DNA of 9,082 nucleotides from Gp6-AA40 sp050742535 (GTDB taxonomy: Bacteria > Acidobacteriota > Vicinamibacteria > Vicinamibacterales > UBA2999). This document shows, piece after piece, positions 1 to 6,043 of this stretch. A program made the position numbers and the translations under genes. The notes under the pieces are model-generated. The model worked only from the letters and a program-made list of their open reading frames with translations, made no database searches and had not been told where the DNA came from. Numbering within the stretch: position 1 is the first letter of the stretch; the number at the start of each line of letters is the position of its first letter. The stretch lies in contig JBOGIQ010000255.1 of the NCBI GenBank assembly GCA_050742535.1, positions 1 to 9,082 on the forward strand. Direction: 5' to 3'.

Positions 1-425
1 AAGTCGGTCTTGCCGGCAGGGAAGCCGTTGCGCTTCAGGATGTGCGCCACCAGATCGGCGCCCTGCTCGTTCGTCAGATCCGTCCTGGCTTCGGTGCCCG
101 GCGGCGTCGTGGGCGGCGTCGCGGGCGGCGCCGTGGGAGGCATCGCGTAGCGAATCTGAATGAAGAGCGCCGAGAGCGGCTCCATTCGGAACTTCGTGGT
201 GAACGCCGCGCCGGTCAGCGCCGGCGCCTGTGCTCCCTCGAGCTTCGGGCCGTGGCAGCCGGCGCAGCGCTGCGCGTAGAGCGCCTGGCCGCGAGTCGCC
301 TGGGCGTCGCTGAAGACGCCGTCCTGCACCGTCGGCGGCGTCTGCGCGTCGATGCCGACCGATGTGACGAGCAGGAAGATGAGCGCAGACGTGCTGAGTG
401 CTGCGCCGAGGATCGATCGAATCAT
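1..425 (-). CDS. Secreted c-type cytochrome (class I, single heme), 3' end cut by window edge
   Basis: The reading frame starts at an ATG at 425 and runs open to base 1, giving 141 residues without a stop, so the C-terminus lies outside the window. Residues 1-27 look like a signal peptide (MIRS, then a hydrophobic stretch ending near GIDAQ), so the protein is probably periplasmic. The heme c attachment motif CAGCH is at residues 54-58, preceded by the usual helix (RGQALYAQR). A likely axial Met is M95 in YAMPP. A C-terminal helix (LTNEQGADLVAHIL) is typical of the cytochrome cbb3/PF13442 type. An electron-carrier role is known for the fold; the redox partner cannot be read from the sequence. 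An unusual Pro/Thr-rich tetrapeptide repeat follows M95. No Shine-Dalgarno sequence is evident before the ATG. The gene points the same way as mazG but is separated from it by about 107 bp of repeats, so it is probably a separate unit. Confidence 0.88.
   Translation of the reverse strand, partial: MIRSILGAALSTSALIFLLVTSVGIDAQTPPTVQDGVFSDAQATRGQALYAQRCAGCHGPKLEGAQAPALTGAAFTTKFRMEPLSALFIQIRYAMPPTAPPATPPTTPPGTEARTDLTNEQGADLVAHILKRNGFPAGKTD
100..135. repeat. Three tandem 12-nt units inside the cytochrome gene
   Basis: Three consecutive 12-base units, GGCGGCGTCGTG and two one- or two-base variants, lie at 100-111, 112-123 and 124-135. On the coding (minus) strand they encode three xxPP tetrapeptides (TAPP, ATPP, TTPP, residues 98-109) directly after the presumed heme-ligand Met. 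A period of 12 keeps the frame, so unit number can change without breaking the gene. This looks like a coding minisatellite. Confidence 0.75.
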
Positions 426-460
426 GCGCGGGATTGTCGCATGCTTCTTGGATCACGATC

Positions 461-484
461 TCCGGCTAAAGCCGGACTCCACGG
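461..484 (+). repeat. Palindromic element copy 1 (stem-TAAA-stem plus tail)
   Basis: The arms TCCGGC (461-466) and GCCGGA (471-476) form a perfect 6-bp stem around a TAAA loop, followed by the tail CTCCACGG. The layout matches the other copies in the window (461, 1363, 3598, 3639, 6008, 7045, 7087): GC stem, 4-nt loop, short tail containing YACG. It lies between the mazG stop and the cytochrome start, in the upstream region of the cytochrome gene. Confidence 0.7.
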
Positions 485-485
485 C

Positions 486-535
486 AACCAAGAAAGTCTT
501 CGCGATCTTCGCGTCCTTCGCGCTCTTCGTGGTTA
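486..535. repeat. Nonamer repeat element A, abutting the mazG stop codon
   Basis: Four tandem 9-nt units with consensus CTTCGYGNN lie at 498-506, 507-515, 516-524 and 525-533, followed by TA. The outer ends, AACCAAGAA (486-494) and TTCGTGGTT (526-534), form an imperfect inverted repeat with 8 of 9 positions matching. Read in the mazG direction the element begins TAACCACGAAG, and its first three bases are the mazG stop codon. A related element with the same polarity to its gene lies at 8829-8900. It may fold as a weak 3' hairpin, but there is no T-run, so a terminator role is only a guess. Confidence 0.75.
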
Positions 536-1408
536 GAGACCGGTGACGGACGTTCCCTTTGATTTCACTCGCTGCCACTCGTTTTCCATCTGCTCGAGTG
601 TGGCCTCACTGATCGACTCGCCGCGGGATGTAAACGCCTGCTCCACGGCATCGAAGCGTGTCGTGAACTTCTCGTTGGCCCGCCGCAGTGCCGCCTCCGG
701 CTCGATGCCGAGTTTGCGCGAGAGGTTGGCGATCGCGAACAGCAGATCGCCCATCTCCTCCTCGGCGCGCGAGAGGTGGCCCGTCGCGCCGGATTCGACC
801 TCGCGCCGCAGCTCCACCACCTCCTCCTCGATCTTGTCGAGGACATCTGTCGCCTTCACCCAGTCGAAGCCAACCGCCGCCGCGCGGGCGCTGACCTCGT
901 ACGCCCGCAACAATGACGGCAGCGTCTTCGGCACACCGCTGAGTGTCGTCTTGGCCTTGTTCGTCGGCTGGCCCGACGCTTCGCGCTCCCGGGCCTTCAG
1001 CGTCTCCCACTTTTCGACGACCTGCCCCGGCGTCAGCGACGGATCGCCGGCCGCGCGCGCGAAGACGTGCGGATGCCGGCGAACGAGCTTGTCGCAGATG
1101 GCATCGATCGCGTCGGCGATCGTGAACTCGCCGCGCTCGTCGGCAATCTGCGCCAGAAAAACCGCCTCGAACAGAAAATCGCCCAGCTCCTCGCAGAGCT
1201 GCGAGGGGCTGCCGCTGTCAATCGCCTCGAGGACCTCGTAGGTTTCCTCGAGCACGACGGGCCGCAGCGAGGCCTGCGTCTGCTCGCGATCCCACGGACA
1301 GCCGTCCGGGGATCGCAGCGTTCTCATGATCTCGACCAGGCGGTCGAACTTGTCACCGGTTGGGGCACCCCTGAAGGGATGCCCTACGGCCTCACTGGGA
1401 TCCGTCAC
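533..1408 (-). CDS. mazG: Nucleoside triphosphate pyrophosphohydrolase MazG
   Basis: A 291-residue cytosolic protein of the all-alpha NTP pyrophosphohydrolase superfamily, which hydrolyses (d)NTPs to NMP plus pyrophosphate (house-cleaning; in E. coli also linked to ppGpp decline). Two tandem MazG domains are visible. The first has CPWD (37-40), EETYE (54-58) and EELGD (73-77); the second has EEEVVE (194-199) and EEMGD (217-221), the acidic clusters that bind Mg2+. Length is close to the roughly 263 aa of E. coli MazG, with an N-terminal extension. I chose the GTG at 1408: it overlaps the upstream stop as GTGA, which suggests coupling, and it keeps the conserved KFDRLVEIMRTLRSPDG start. An in-frame ATG at 1528 would lie deep inside the upstream gene. 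The ATG at 1327 would cut into the conserved N-terminus. Residues 8-16 are encoded by a palindromic repeat. The TAA stop is the first triplet of repeat element A. Confidence 0.95.
   Translation of the reverse strand: MTDPSEAVGHPFRGAPTGDKFDRLVEIMRTLRSPDGCPWDREQTQASLRPVVLEETYEVLEAIDSGSPSQLCEELGDFLFEAVFLAQIADERGEFTIADAIDAICDKLVRRHPHVFARAAGDPSLTPGQVVEKWETLKAREREASGQPTNKAKTTLSGVPKTLPSLLRAYEVSARAAAVGFDWVKATDVLDKIEEEVVELRREVESGATGHLSRAEEEMGDLLFAIANLSRKLGIEPEAALRRANEKFTTRFDAVEQAFTSRGESISEATLEQMENEWQRVKSKGTSVTGL
1363..1387 (+). repeat. Palindromic element copy 2, inside the mazG N-terminus
   Basis: GGGCACCCC (1363-1371) and GGGATGCCC (1376-1384) pair as a 9-bp stem with one mismatch around a TGAA loop, and the tail TACG follows. 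The element lies within mazG and is read in the mazG frame as VGHPFRGAP (residues 8-16). The same unit occurs at 7087-7111 in cysS, again in the sense that reads VGHPFRGA. The only difference across the shared 24 bases is a silent CAT/CAC histidine codon. Confidence 0.85.
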
Positions 1409-3561
1409 TTCGCCAGCGGATCCGGCCGGACCTGGAACTTCACCAGCTTGCTCGTCGTTCCCTTGCCGCCCTCGACGTGGAACGGTGCGCGCGTCGCGTA
1501 GGTGGTCCAGATGCCCTTTCCCTTCCATCCCGCCTTCACGTCGTCGATGCGCCCATCCATCCCTTTCGCATAGAAGCCCATCGGGTACGGGACGCGGAAC
1601 GTCAGGAACTTCCCGTCGACGAGCGCCAGCAGCGCTTCCGATTCATTGCCGGTCGCCAGCGGTACGTTCCGGCCGATGCCCAGCATGTCGAACCGATCGA
1701 TGAAGTTGTAGTACGCGCTCTCGGCGCTGCCCGACTCGGTGGCGCCCTTGTAGTTGGGCCCGGGGAATGCGTAGAGCGTCCAGCCCTCGGGGCAGTGCTG
1801 CCCCGTTGCCTTGGGACCGTTCAGCGGTCCCTTGCATTTGCGGCGATCGAAGCTGGCGTAATGACCGCTGGAGAGCACGGTCCACACGACGCCGTTGGTA
1901 TCCACGTCCATCCCACGCGGCGCGTAGCCCTGGACTGTGGCCGCCGGGTTCTTCCACGGCACCTCGTACACCTCCGCCAGCGCGGTCGTGGCCGGATTGG
2001 ACCCGAGCGTGAGGCGAACGAGCATGCCCGGCACGCCAAGGACCGAGCCCCATACCGATCCATCCGGCGCCGGCTCGACGCCGTAGAACGCCGTGGTCAC
2101 TCGTTTGTCCTTCGTTGGATCGACCGGCTGATCCGGCTCCACGTAGGCGTCACGCCTGCCGTTGCCGTTGGTGTCCATCACGAACGCGGTCCAGCCCTGC
2201 GCCAGCTTCTCGTCCTTCGTCTCGAGGTAAATGCGCGTGTTGAACCAGCCTTCGACCGGGCCGCCTCCGGTGAACCACAGGATGTCCTTGTTGTCGAAGT
2301 TCAGGTGATGCGTGCCGAAGCAGGTATCGATCGTGACGACCTCTTTGGTCTTCGGGTCGTACATCTGCAGCTGACGGCCGCTCTGATTGATCGGGAACGC
2401 CTTCGCCGACGGGTGATCCGACCCTTCGCGGCACCACGCGGGCGTCTGGTTGGGGCGGATGCGCGCGGCAATCCACACGCGCGCCTGGCTGTCCATCGCG
2501 AAGCTGTGCGCGCTCGTCTGGCTCGTCCAGATCGACTCGTCGGCGAAATACGCCGAAGGCTGCGCCGGCCGGCCTGGACGCGGAGTTGCCGCATCGCGTA
2601 CCTTCAACGGGATCTGGCCTGCGGTGTGACGCACCGGATCGACGAACGGCATGTAGTCCGCGGACTCCTCGAGCGCGCCGTAGATCGGCCCGTTGGCGTT
2701 CGCCATCGGGTTGCGCTTGTCGGATGCGATCTCGTCGTGCAGGTACGCCTTCGGATCGGTCCAGTCCCACATCGTGATGACGACGTTGCGCTCGCGACCC
2801 TGAGGACGCTGCGGGGCGGAAGCAGGGAGCTCGCCCTTCGCGATGCGATCGGTCCAATCGCCCCACATCGCCAGCGCGCGCTCACGGCCGACCTGCGTGA
2901 ACCGCGCGAGCATCCCGGCGCCTGCCTGGCCCGCCTGCACGCGCCGCTCCCACGCGGCACTTGGAGAGGCGAACGTCCCGAGCGCCGCCGGGATTTCGCG
3001 CGTCGCTTTGCCGCCCATCTGGTGGCAGCCGGTGCAGCCGTCGGTGTTGATGATGTTGCGGATCCACTCGCCCTGGCTGCGCATGTTCGGCGAGATGCCG
3101 TTGCCCGTCGGGCCGGTGCCGGGGAAGTCCGACGTCGGTGGCACCTGCAGCATCGCCAGCCAGTACTGCGCGGGGTAGTACTCGGCGGCGGCCTTTGCGT
3201 TTGGCGCGGCGACGGCGGTCAAGGGCAGCTGCTGGCCGGGTGTCGCTTTGACCTTGGCCGAGTCCACGAGGCCATATCCGCGAACCCATACGGCGTAGCC
3301 GGCCTTCGGCAGATCCGGAATCAGATACCGCCCCTGATCGTCGGTGACGACGCTCTTGATGAGGCGGGTTGGAAGATCCGTGGTTTCAGCGATCACCCAG
3401 ACACCGGCTTCCGGCCCCTTCGGGCCGGTGACGACGCCGGCGATGTCATCGGCGTCGGCAGTCACCCGCGGTGGCGCCTGGCCGATGCCCGTCAGGCCCA
3501 GTGCGGCAACCACTACCGCGGCGGTAAGAATGCCCCCGGCTCGCAGAACAGCGCTCCTCAT
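1405..3561 (-). CDS. Exported carboxypeptidase-regulatory-like / heme c / propeller protein
   Basis: A 718-residue protein. Residues 1-28 form a signal peptide (RSAVLRAGG, then a hydrophobic run), so it is exported. Residues about 38-118 match a carboxypeptidase-regulatory-like beta-sandwich (AGVVTGPKG ... TDDQGRYLIPDL). A heme c site, CTGCH, is at 176-180, with following helical sequence (ALAMWGDWTDRIAKGELP). From about 340 to 710, repeated motifs such as DSQARVWIA, DNKDILWFTGGG, PDGSVWGSV and DTNGVVWTV suggest a beta-propeller of the NHL or virginiamycin-B-lyase-like type. DTNGNGRRD (463-471) fits a calcium-binding DxNxNGxxD loop. The start at 3561 is supported by a strong AAAGGGAGG site 6 nt upstream and the signal peptide; an ATG at 3726 would place repeats in the coding sequence. 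Substrate is unknown; a periplasmic redox or dehydrogenase-like role is inference. Its stop overlaps the mazG start, so co-transcription is likely. Confidence 0.82.
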   Translation of the reverse strand: MRSAVLRAGGILTAAVVVAALGLTGIGQAPPRVTADADDIAGVVTGPKGPEAGVWVIAETTDLPTRLIKSVVTDDQGRYLIPDLPKAGYAVWVRGYGLVDSAKVKATPGQQLPLTAVAAPNAKAAAEYYPAQYWLAMLQVPPTSDFPGTGPTGNGISPNMRSQGEWIRNIINTDGCTGCHQMGGKATREIPAALGTFASPSAAWERRVQAGQAGAGMLARFTQVGRERALAMWGDWTDRIAKGELPASAPQRPQGRERNVVITMWDWTDPKAYLHDEIASDKRNPMANANGPIYGALEESADYMPFVDPVRHTAGQIPLKVRDAATPRPGRPAQPSAYFADESIWTSQTSAHSFAMDSQARVWIAARIRPNQTPAWCREGSDHPSAKAFPINQSGRQLQMYDPKTKEVVTIDTCFGTHHLNFDNKDILWFTGGGPVEGWFNTRIYLETKDEKLAQGWTAFVMDTNGNGRRDAYVEPDQPVDPTKDKRVTTAFYGVEPAPDGSVWGSVLGVPGMLVRLTLGSNPATTALAEVYEVPWKNPAATVQGYAPRGMDVDTNGVVWTVLSSGHYASFDRRKCKGPLNGPKATGQHCPEGWTLYAFPGPNYKGATESGSAESAYYNFIDRFDMLGIGRNVPLATGNESEALLALVDGKFLTFRVPYPMGFYAKGMDGRIDDVKAGWKGKGIWTTYATRAPFHVEGGKGTTSKLVKFQVRPDPLAK

Positions 3562-3567
3562 CTGTCG

Positions 3568-3576
3568 CCTCCCTTT
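3568..3576 (-). promoter_or_regulatory. Strong ribosome binding site that sets the 3561 start
   Basis: On the minus strand AAAGGGAGG ends 6 nt before the ATG at 3561. It is the best Shine-Dalgarno match in the window and decides this start over the in-frame ATG at 3726. A TAGAAT hexamer (five of six to the sigma70 -10 consensus) lies just upstream at 3588-3593 on the same strand. I see no convincing -35 box, so the promoter call is tentative. Confidence 0.7.
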
Positions 3577-3597
3577 CAGCAGGGCCGATTCTACGCC

Positions 3598-3622
3598 GGT
3601 CCGCCTGAAGGCGGACACTACG
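3598..3622 (+). repeat. Palindromic element copy 3 (first of an identical tandem pair)
   Basis: GTCCGCC and GGCGGAC form a perfect 7-bp stem around TGAA, with the tail ACTACG. The 25-base unit recurs without change at 3639-3663, 41 bp downstream. It lies in the divergent gap between the exported heme protein and the DUF1844 gene, immediately upstream of the TAGAAT hexamer of the minus-strand gene. Confidence 0.9.
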
Positions 3623-3638
3623 TCGGCGGCGTCTGGAA

Positions 3639-3663
3639 GGTCCGCCTGAAGGCGGACACTACG
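3639..3663 (+). repeat. Palindromic element copy 4 (second of an identical tandem pair)
   Basis: An exact second copy of the 25-base unit at 3598-3622, in the same orientation and separated from it by 16 unrelated bases. It has the same 7-bp stem, TGAA loop and ACTACG tail. Two units with non-repeated spacing do not make a CRISPR array. Confidence 0.9.
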
Positions 3664-3707
3664 ATGGCGTTTTAGCCGGACCAAGTTCGTGAAGTACGAT
3701 GTTTGGA

Positions 3708-4025
3708 ATGTCTGAGGATCAAACACAGGACCGGGAAGAGTCAGCCGTTACGTTCCTTGGCTTCATTCTGTCGCTCGCCCACACCGCCGCGGTCCATTTC
3801 GGCGACGTGCCGGACCCGGTCTCGGGACAGACGATCCCTGCGAATCTGCCCGCCGCGCAGCAGATGATCGACATCCTCTCGCTGCTCGAGGAGAAGACGC
3901 GCGGCAATCTGACCGCCGAGGAGCGGCAGTTCCTCGATCAGATCCTCTACGAGCTGAGGCTCCGCTACGTCGAGGCCAGCAAGCAGGGGCCGGCCCCGGA
4001 GCCCTCGCGCATCATCATCCCTTGA
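3708..4025 (+). CDS. DUF1844 family protein
   Basis: A 105-residue, mostly helical, probably cytosolic protein. It matches what I know of DUF1844 (PF08899): TFLGFILSLAHTAAVHFGDVPDP (residues 15-37, quoted in parts: FILSLAHTAAVHFG then DVPDP), followed by NLPAAQQMIDILSLLEEK and TRGNLTAEE (about 65-72), ending in a LRLRYVE helix. Function of the family is unknown. The residue 18-32 helix is hydrophobic but short, so membrane insertion is doubtful. Two ATGs are possible, 3699 and 3708. I prefer 3708 (MSEDQ) because family members begin shortly before the TFL motif and TACGAT at 3695-3700 could be a -10 box, but this is not settled. The stop overlaps the TTG start of the next gene as TTGA, so translation of the two is probably coupled. 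It is the first gene of the plus-strand operon. Confidence 0.85.
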   Translation: MSEDQTQDREESAVTFLGFILSLAHTAAVHFGDVPDPVSGQTIPANLPAAQQMIDILSLLEEKTRGNLTAEERQFLDQILYELRLRYVEASKQGPAPEPSRIIIP

Positions 4026-4816
4026 AGCGTGTCGACGGGCGCGTAACGTTCCTTGGCACCGGAACCTCGTCCGGTGTGCCGATGATCGGCTGCGCCTGCG
4101 AGGTGTGCCGATCGTCCGATCCGCGCGACAAGCGGCTGCGGCCGTCGATCCACGTCGACGTGCCGGGCCGCGCCTCGATCGTGATCGACACCACGCCGGA
4201 CTTCCGGCAGCAGATCCTGAGCGCGGGGATTGAGCGCATCGATGCCGTCTTCTTCACGCACAGCCACGCCGATCACATCCTTGGCCTGGACGACATCCGC
4301 CGTTTCAACTGGATCCAGGGCGGACCGGTCGCCTGTTATGCGGCGCCGCCGACGTGGAAGGACATCACGCGCACGTTCTATTACGCCTTCGACGGCGTGC
4401 AGCGTAAGGGCGGCGGGATTCCGAAGATCGATCGGCACGACATCGATGGTCCGTTCAGCGTGGGCAGCGTCCGCGTGATCCCGGTCCCGCTGTGGCACGG
4501 CGACGCGCCGATCCTCGGCTTCCGTTTCGGCACGTTTGCCTACCTGACCGACTGCAACCGTCTGGATGACGCCGCGTGGGAGCTTGTCGAGGGCGTCGAG
4601 ACACTGGCCATCGATGCGCTCCGCGACAAACCGCACACGACGCACTTCACCGTCGCGGAAGCGCTCGATGTGATCCGCCGCATCACGCCGCGGCGCGCAT
4701 ACATGACGCATATGTCGCATGATCTGGGTCACGCGGCCACCAGCGCACGCCTGCCCGCGGGCGTCGAACTGGCATATGATGGGCTGGTGCTCGACGTGCC
4801 CGTCGACGTGGAGTGA
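4022..4816 (+). CDS. PhnP-like metallo-beta-lactamase-fold phosphodiesterase
   Basis: A 264-residue cytosolic metallohydrolase. The dinuclear metal site is complete: HSHADH (80-85), H159, D177 and H230. The extra structural zinc site that marks PhnP-type enzymes is also present: C24, C26, C29 in GCACEVC, plus H233 in THMSH. H208 sits where PhnP has its extra active-site histidine. E. coli PhnP (252 aa) hydrolyses cyclic ribose phosphodiesters in phosphonate breakdown, but no phn genes are seen here. A general cyclic-phosphate or nucleotide phosphodiesterase role is therefore inference. The start is TTG at 4022, overlapping the DUF1844 stop. No other start codon precedes the conserved FLGTGTSSG motif (residues 10-18), so the TTG is well supported. 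The gene ends directly against the ribF ATG, with no gap. Confidence 0.92.
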   Translation: MKRVDGRVTFLGTGTSSGVPMIGCACEVCRSSDPRDKRLRPSIHVDVPGRASIVIDTTPDFRQQILSAGIERIDAVFFTHSHADHILGLDDIRRFNWIQGGPVACYAAPPTWKDITRTFYYAFDGVQRKGGGIPKIDRHDIDGPFSVGSVRVIPVPLWHGDAPILGFRFGTFAYLTDCNRLDDAAWELVEGVETLAIDALRDKPHTTHFTVAEALDVIRRITPRRAYMTHMSHDLGHAATSARLPAGVELAYDGLVLDVPVDVE

Positions 4817-5752
4817 ATGCACACCATTCACTTTCCCGACGACGCCCGGCCCTCGTGGCTCGTCCATCCGGTGCTTGCCCTTGGCAACTTCGACGGTCTG
4901 CACCGGGGACACCAGAAAATCATCGATCGGGTGAAGCGCGGCGCGGCCGAACACGGCGGGTCGGCGATGGCGATGACTTTCGATCCGCATCCGCCGCGCA
5001 TCGTCCGCCCCGACAAGGCGCCGCCGCTGTTGATGACCAAGGCCCAGCGCCTCGACGCGCTTCATCGTGCGGGGATTCAGTGCGTGGCCGTGGTGCGCTT
5101 CACGCGGGAGCTGTCGCAGTGGGACCCGGAGACGTTCGTCCGGACGGTGCTCGTCGAGTGGCTGCGCGTGTCGGAGGTGTGGGTCGGCGCCAACTTCCTG
5201 TTCGGGCACGACCGCAGCGGCAACTTCACAAGTCTGCGCACGCTGGGGCAGCGCTACGGATTTCGCGCGGACAAAATCGATCCGGTGCGTTATAAGGACT
5301 TCGTCGTCAGCAGCACGCGCGTGCGGCGGCTGGTGTCGGAAGGGCGCCTGGACGAGGCCGGCGCGCTGCTCGGCCACCCGTATTACATCGACGGCACCAT
5401 CGTGGAGGGGCGGCGTCGCGGCCGCGAAATCGGGTTTCCAACGGCGAACATGACAACAGAGAATGAGCTCCTGCCGCCGCATGGCGTGTACGCGACGACA
5501 ATGACGATCGACGGAATCGTCCACGCCGGCGTGACCAACATCGGCACGCGGCCCACGTTCGGCGAGACCGACACGACGGTCGAAACACACCTGCTCGGGT
5601 ATTCCGGCGATCTCTACGGCACGCCGGTGAGGCTCGGCTTCGTCCTCCGTCTTCGCGACGAGCGGCGTTTCGACGACGTGGACGCGCTGAAAGCGCAGAT
5701 CGAAGCCGATCAACGGCGCGCGGAGCGGCTGTTCAGCCGGCTGTCGGTGTAG
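4817..5752 (+). CDS. ribF: Bifunctional riboflavin kinase / FAD synthetase RibF
   Basis: A 311-residue enzyme converting riboflavin to FMN (kinase) and FMN to FAD (adenylyltransferase); length matches E. coli RibF (313 aa). The N-terminal nucleotidyltransferase domain has GNFDGLHRGH (23-32), FDPHPP (55-60), GANFLFGHDRSG (124-135, usually with Asp in place of N126) and SSTRVRRL (165-172). The C-terminal flavokinase domain has GTIVEGRRRGREIGFPTAN (193-211, containing the GxPTAN ATP/Mg motif), PPHGVY (220-225), NIGTRPTF (241-248) and E257 as the likely catalytic base. The C-terminal helix (ALKAQIEADQRRAERLF) is typical. ATG at 4817 follows the previous TGA immediately, and GGAG lies 3 nt upstream. 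The cofactors it makes serve general metabolism; nothing links it specifically to its neighbours. Confidence 0.97.
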   Translation: MHTIHFPDDARPSWLVHPVLALGNFDGLHRGHQKIIDRVKRGAAEHGGSAMAMTFDPHPPRIVRPDKAPPLLMTKAQRLDALHRAGIQCVAVVRFTRELSQWDPETFVRTVLVEWLRVSEVWVGANFLFGHDRSGNFTSLRTLGQRYGFRADKIDPVRYKDFVVSSTRVRRLVSEGRLDEAGALLGHPYYIDGTIVEGRRRGREIGFPTANMTTENELLPPHGVYATTMTIDGIVHAGVTNIGTRPTFGETDTTVETHLLGYSGDLYGTPVRLGFVLRLRDERRFDDVDALKAQIEADQRRAERLFSRLSV

Positions 5753-5753
5753 T

Positions 5754-6041
5754 GTGAGCGACGTGGGCTTCCTGCTGAATCTGTCGTTTCCCCCCGAGCC
5801 GCGCCACGTCTCGGCCCTCCACGATGTGATCGTCCAGGCCGTGCGGCAGGCGGGCGGCGACGAGGCGCCGGCGCGCCGCCTGGCGCAGCAGGCCGCCGCG
5901 CTGCTCCAGGAGCCGGCAGGCGGCCAGCCGGGCACGATGACGATGGTCGTGCATCTCGGGCCGCCGATACAGGTGACCATCAGCGGACGTACGCTGACGC
6001 TGGAGAATCCGGCTGAAGCCGGACGCCACGATCCTCAGTAA
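5754..6041 (+). CDS. Small protein of unknown function between ribF and cysS
   Basis: A 95-residue ORF with a GTG start 1 nt after the ribF stop and a TAA 2 nt before the cysS ATG. I do not recognise a family. The N-terminus (GFLLNLSFPPEPRHVSALHD) and Ala-rich helix (residues about 20-50) are followed by a beta-like segment (GTMTMVVHLGPPIQVTISG). The helix-then-strand layout faintly recalls the start of anti-sigma/HATPase regulators, but no nucleotide-binding motif is visible, so I do not propose that role. The last 10 or so residues (PAEAGRHDPQ) come from a palindromic repeat at 6008-6030, so the original C-terminus has probably been replaced or extended. That it is a real gene rests on its close packing in the operon and absence of any other ORF filling the space. 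Confidence 0.65.
   Translation: MSDVGFLLNLSFPPEPRHVSALHDVIVQAVRQAGGDEAPARRLAQQAAALLQEPAGGQPGTMTMVVHLGPPIQVTISGRTLTLENPAEAGRHDPQ
6008..6030 (+). repeat. Palindromic element copy 5, at the 3' end of the 95-aa ORF
   Basis: TCCGGC (6008-6013), TGAA and GCCGGA (6018-6023) form a 6-bp hairpin, followed by the tail CGCCACG. Stem and tail closely match copy 1 at 461-484, which has a TAAA loop. It is translated as the C-terminal residues of the preceding ORF and ends 13 bp before the cysS start codon, so in the mRNA the hairpin would sit just 5' of cysS. Confidence 0.8.
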
Positions 6042-6043
6042 CT

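Noticed and set aside
533..1408. mazG as part of a mazEF toxin-antitoxin locus
   Set aside because: No mazE- or mazF-like ORF lies on either side; the neighbours are an exported heme protein and a cytochrome.
1409..1528. Longer mazG from an ATG at 1528
   Set aside because: The extra 40 residues are out-of-frame translation of the upstream gene's 3' end and do not resemble MazG. The GTG at 1408 gives a standard 4-nt overlap.
1813..1831. Another 7-bp hairpin with a TTCAG loop inside the heme protein gene
   Set aside because: It lacks the YACG tail and has a 5-nt loop. The residues it encodes (GPLNGPK) fit the local sequence, so chance is more likely than an eighth element.
3411..3428. Perfect 7-bp GC hairpin with a CTTC loop
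   Set aside because: It encodes Gly-Pro-Lys-Gly-Pro in the regulatory-like domain, lacks the common loop and tail, and is expected from Gly/Pro codons at this GC content.
3598..3663. Minimal CRISPR array
   Set aside because: Only two 25-bp units with a 16-bp spacer, no cas genes, and the same unit type occurs singly elsewhere, including inside genes.
1477..3675. A 732-codon open frame on the plus strand opposite the exported heme protein
   Set aside because: It is antisense to a gene with signal peptide, CxxCH and clear domain motifs. Its product is Arg/His-rich and low in recognisable motifs, as usual for the complement of GC-rich coding sequence.
3562..3726. Longer form of the exported heme protein from an ATG at 3726
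   Set aside because: It would translate both 25-bp repeats ahead of the signal peptide and overlap the DUF1844 start. The ATG at 3561 has a strong ribosome binding site.
3965..5980. A 671-codon open frame on the minus strand opposite DUF1844, PhnP-like, ribF and the 95-aa ORF
   Set aside because: It crosses four plus-strand genes of which two have complete catalytic motifs; composition is typical of a GC-driven shadow.
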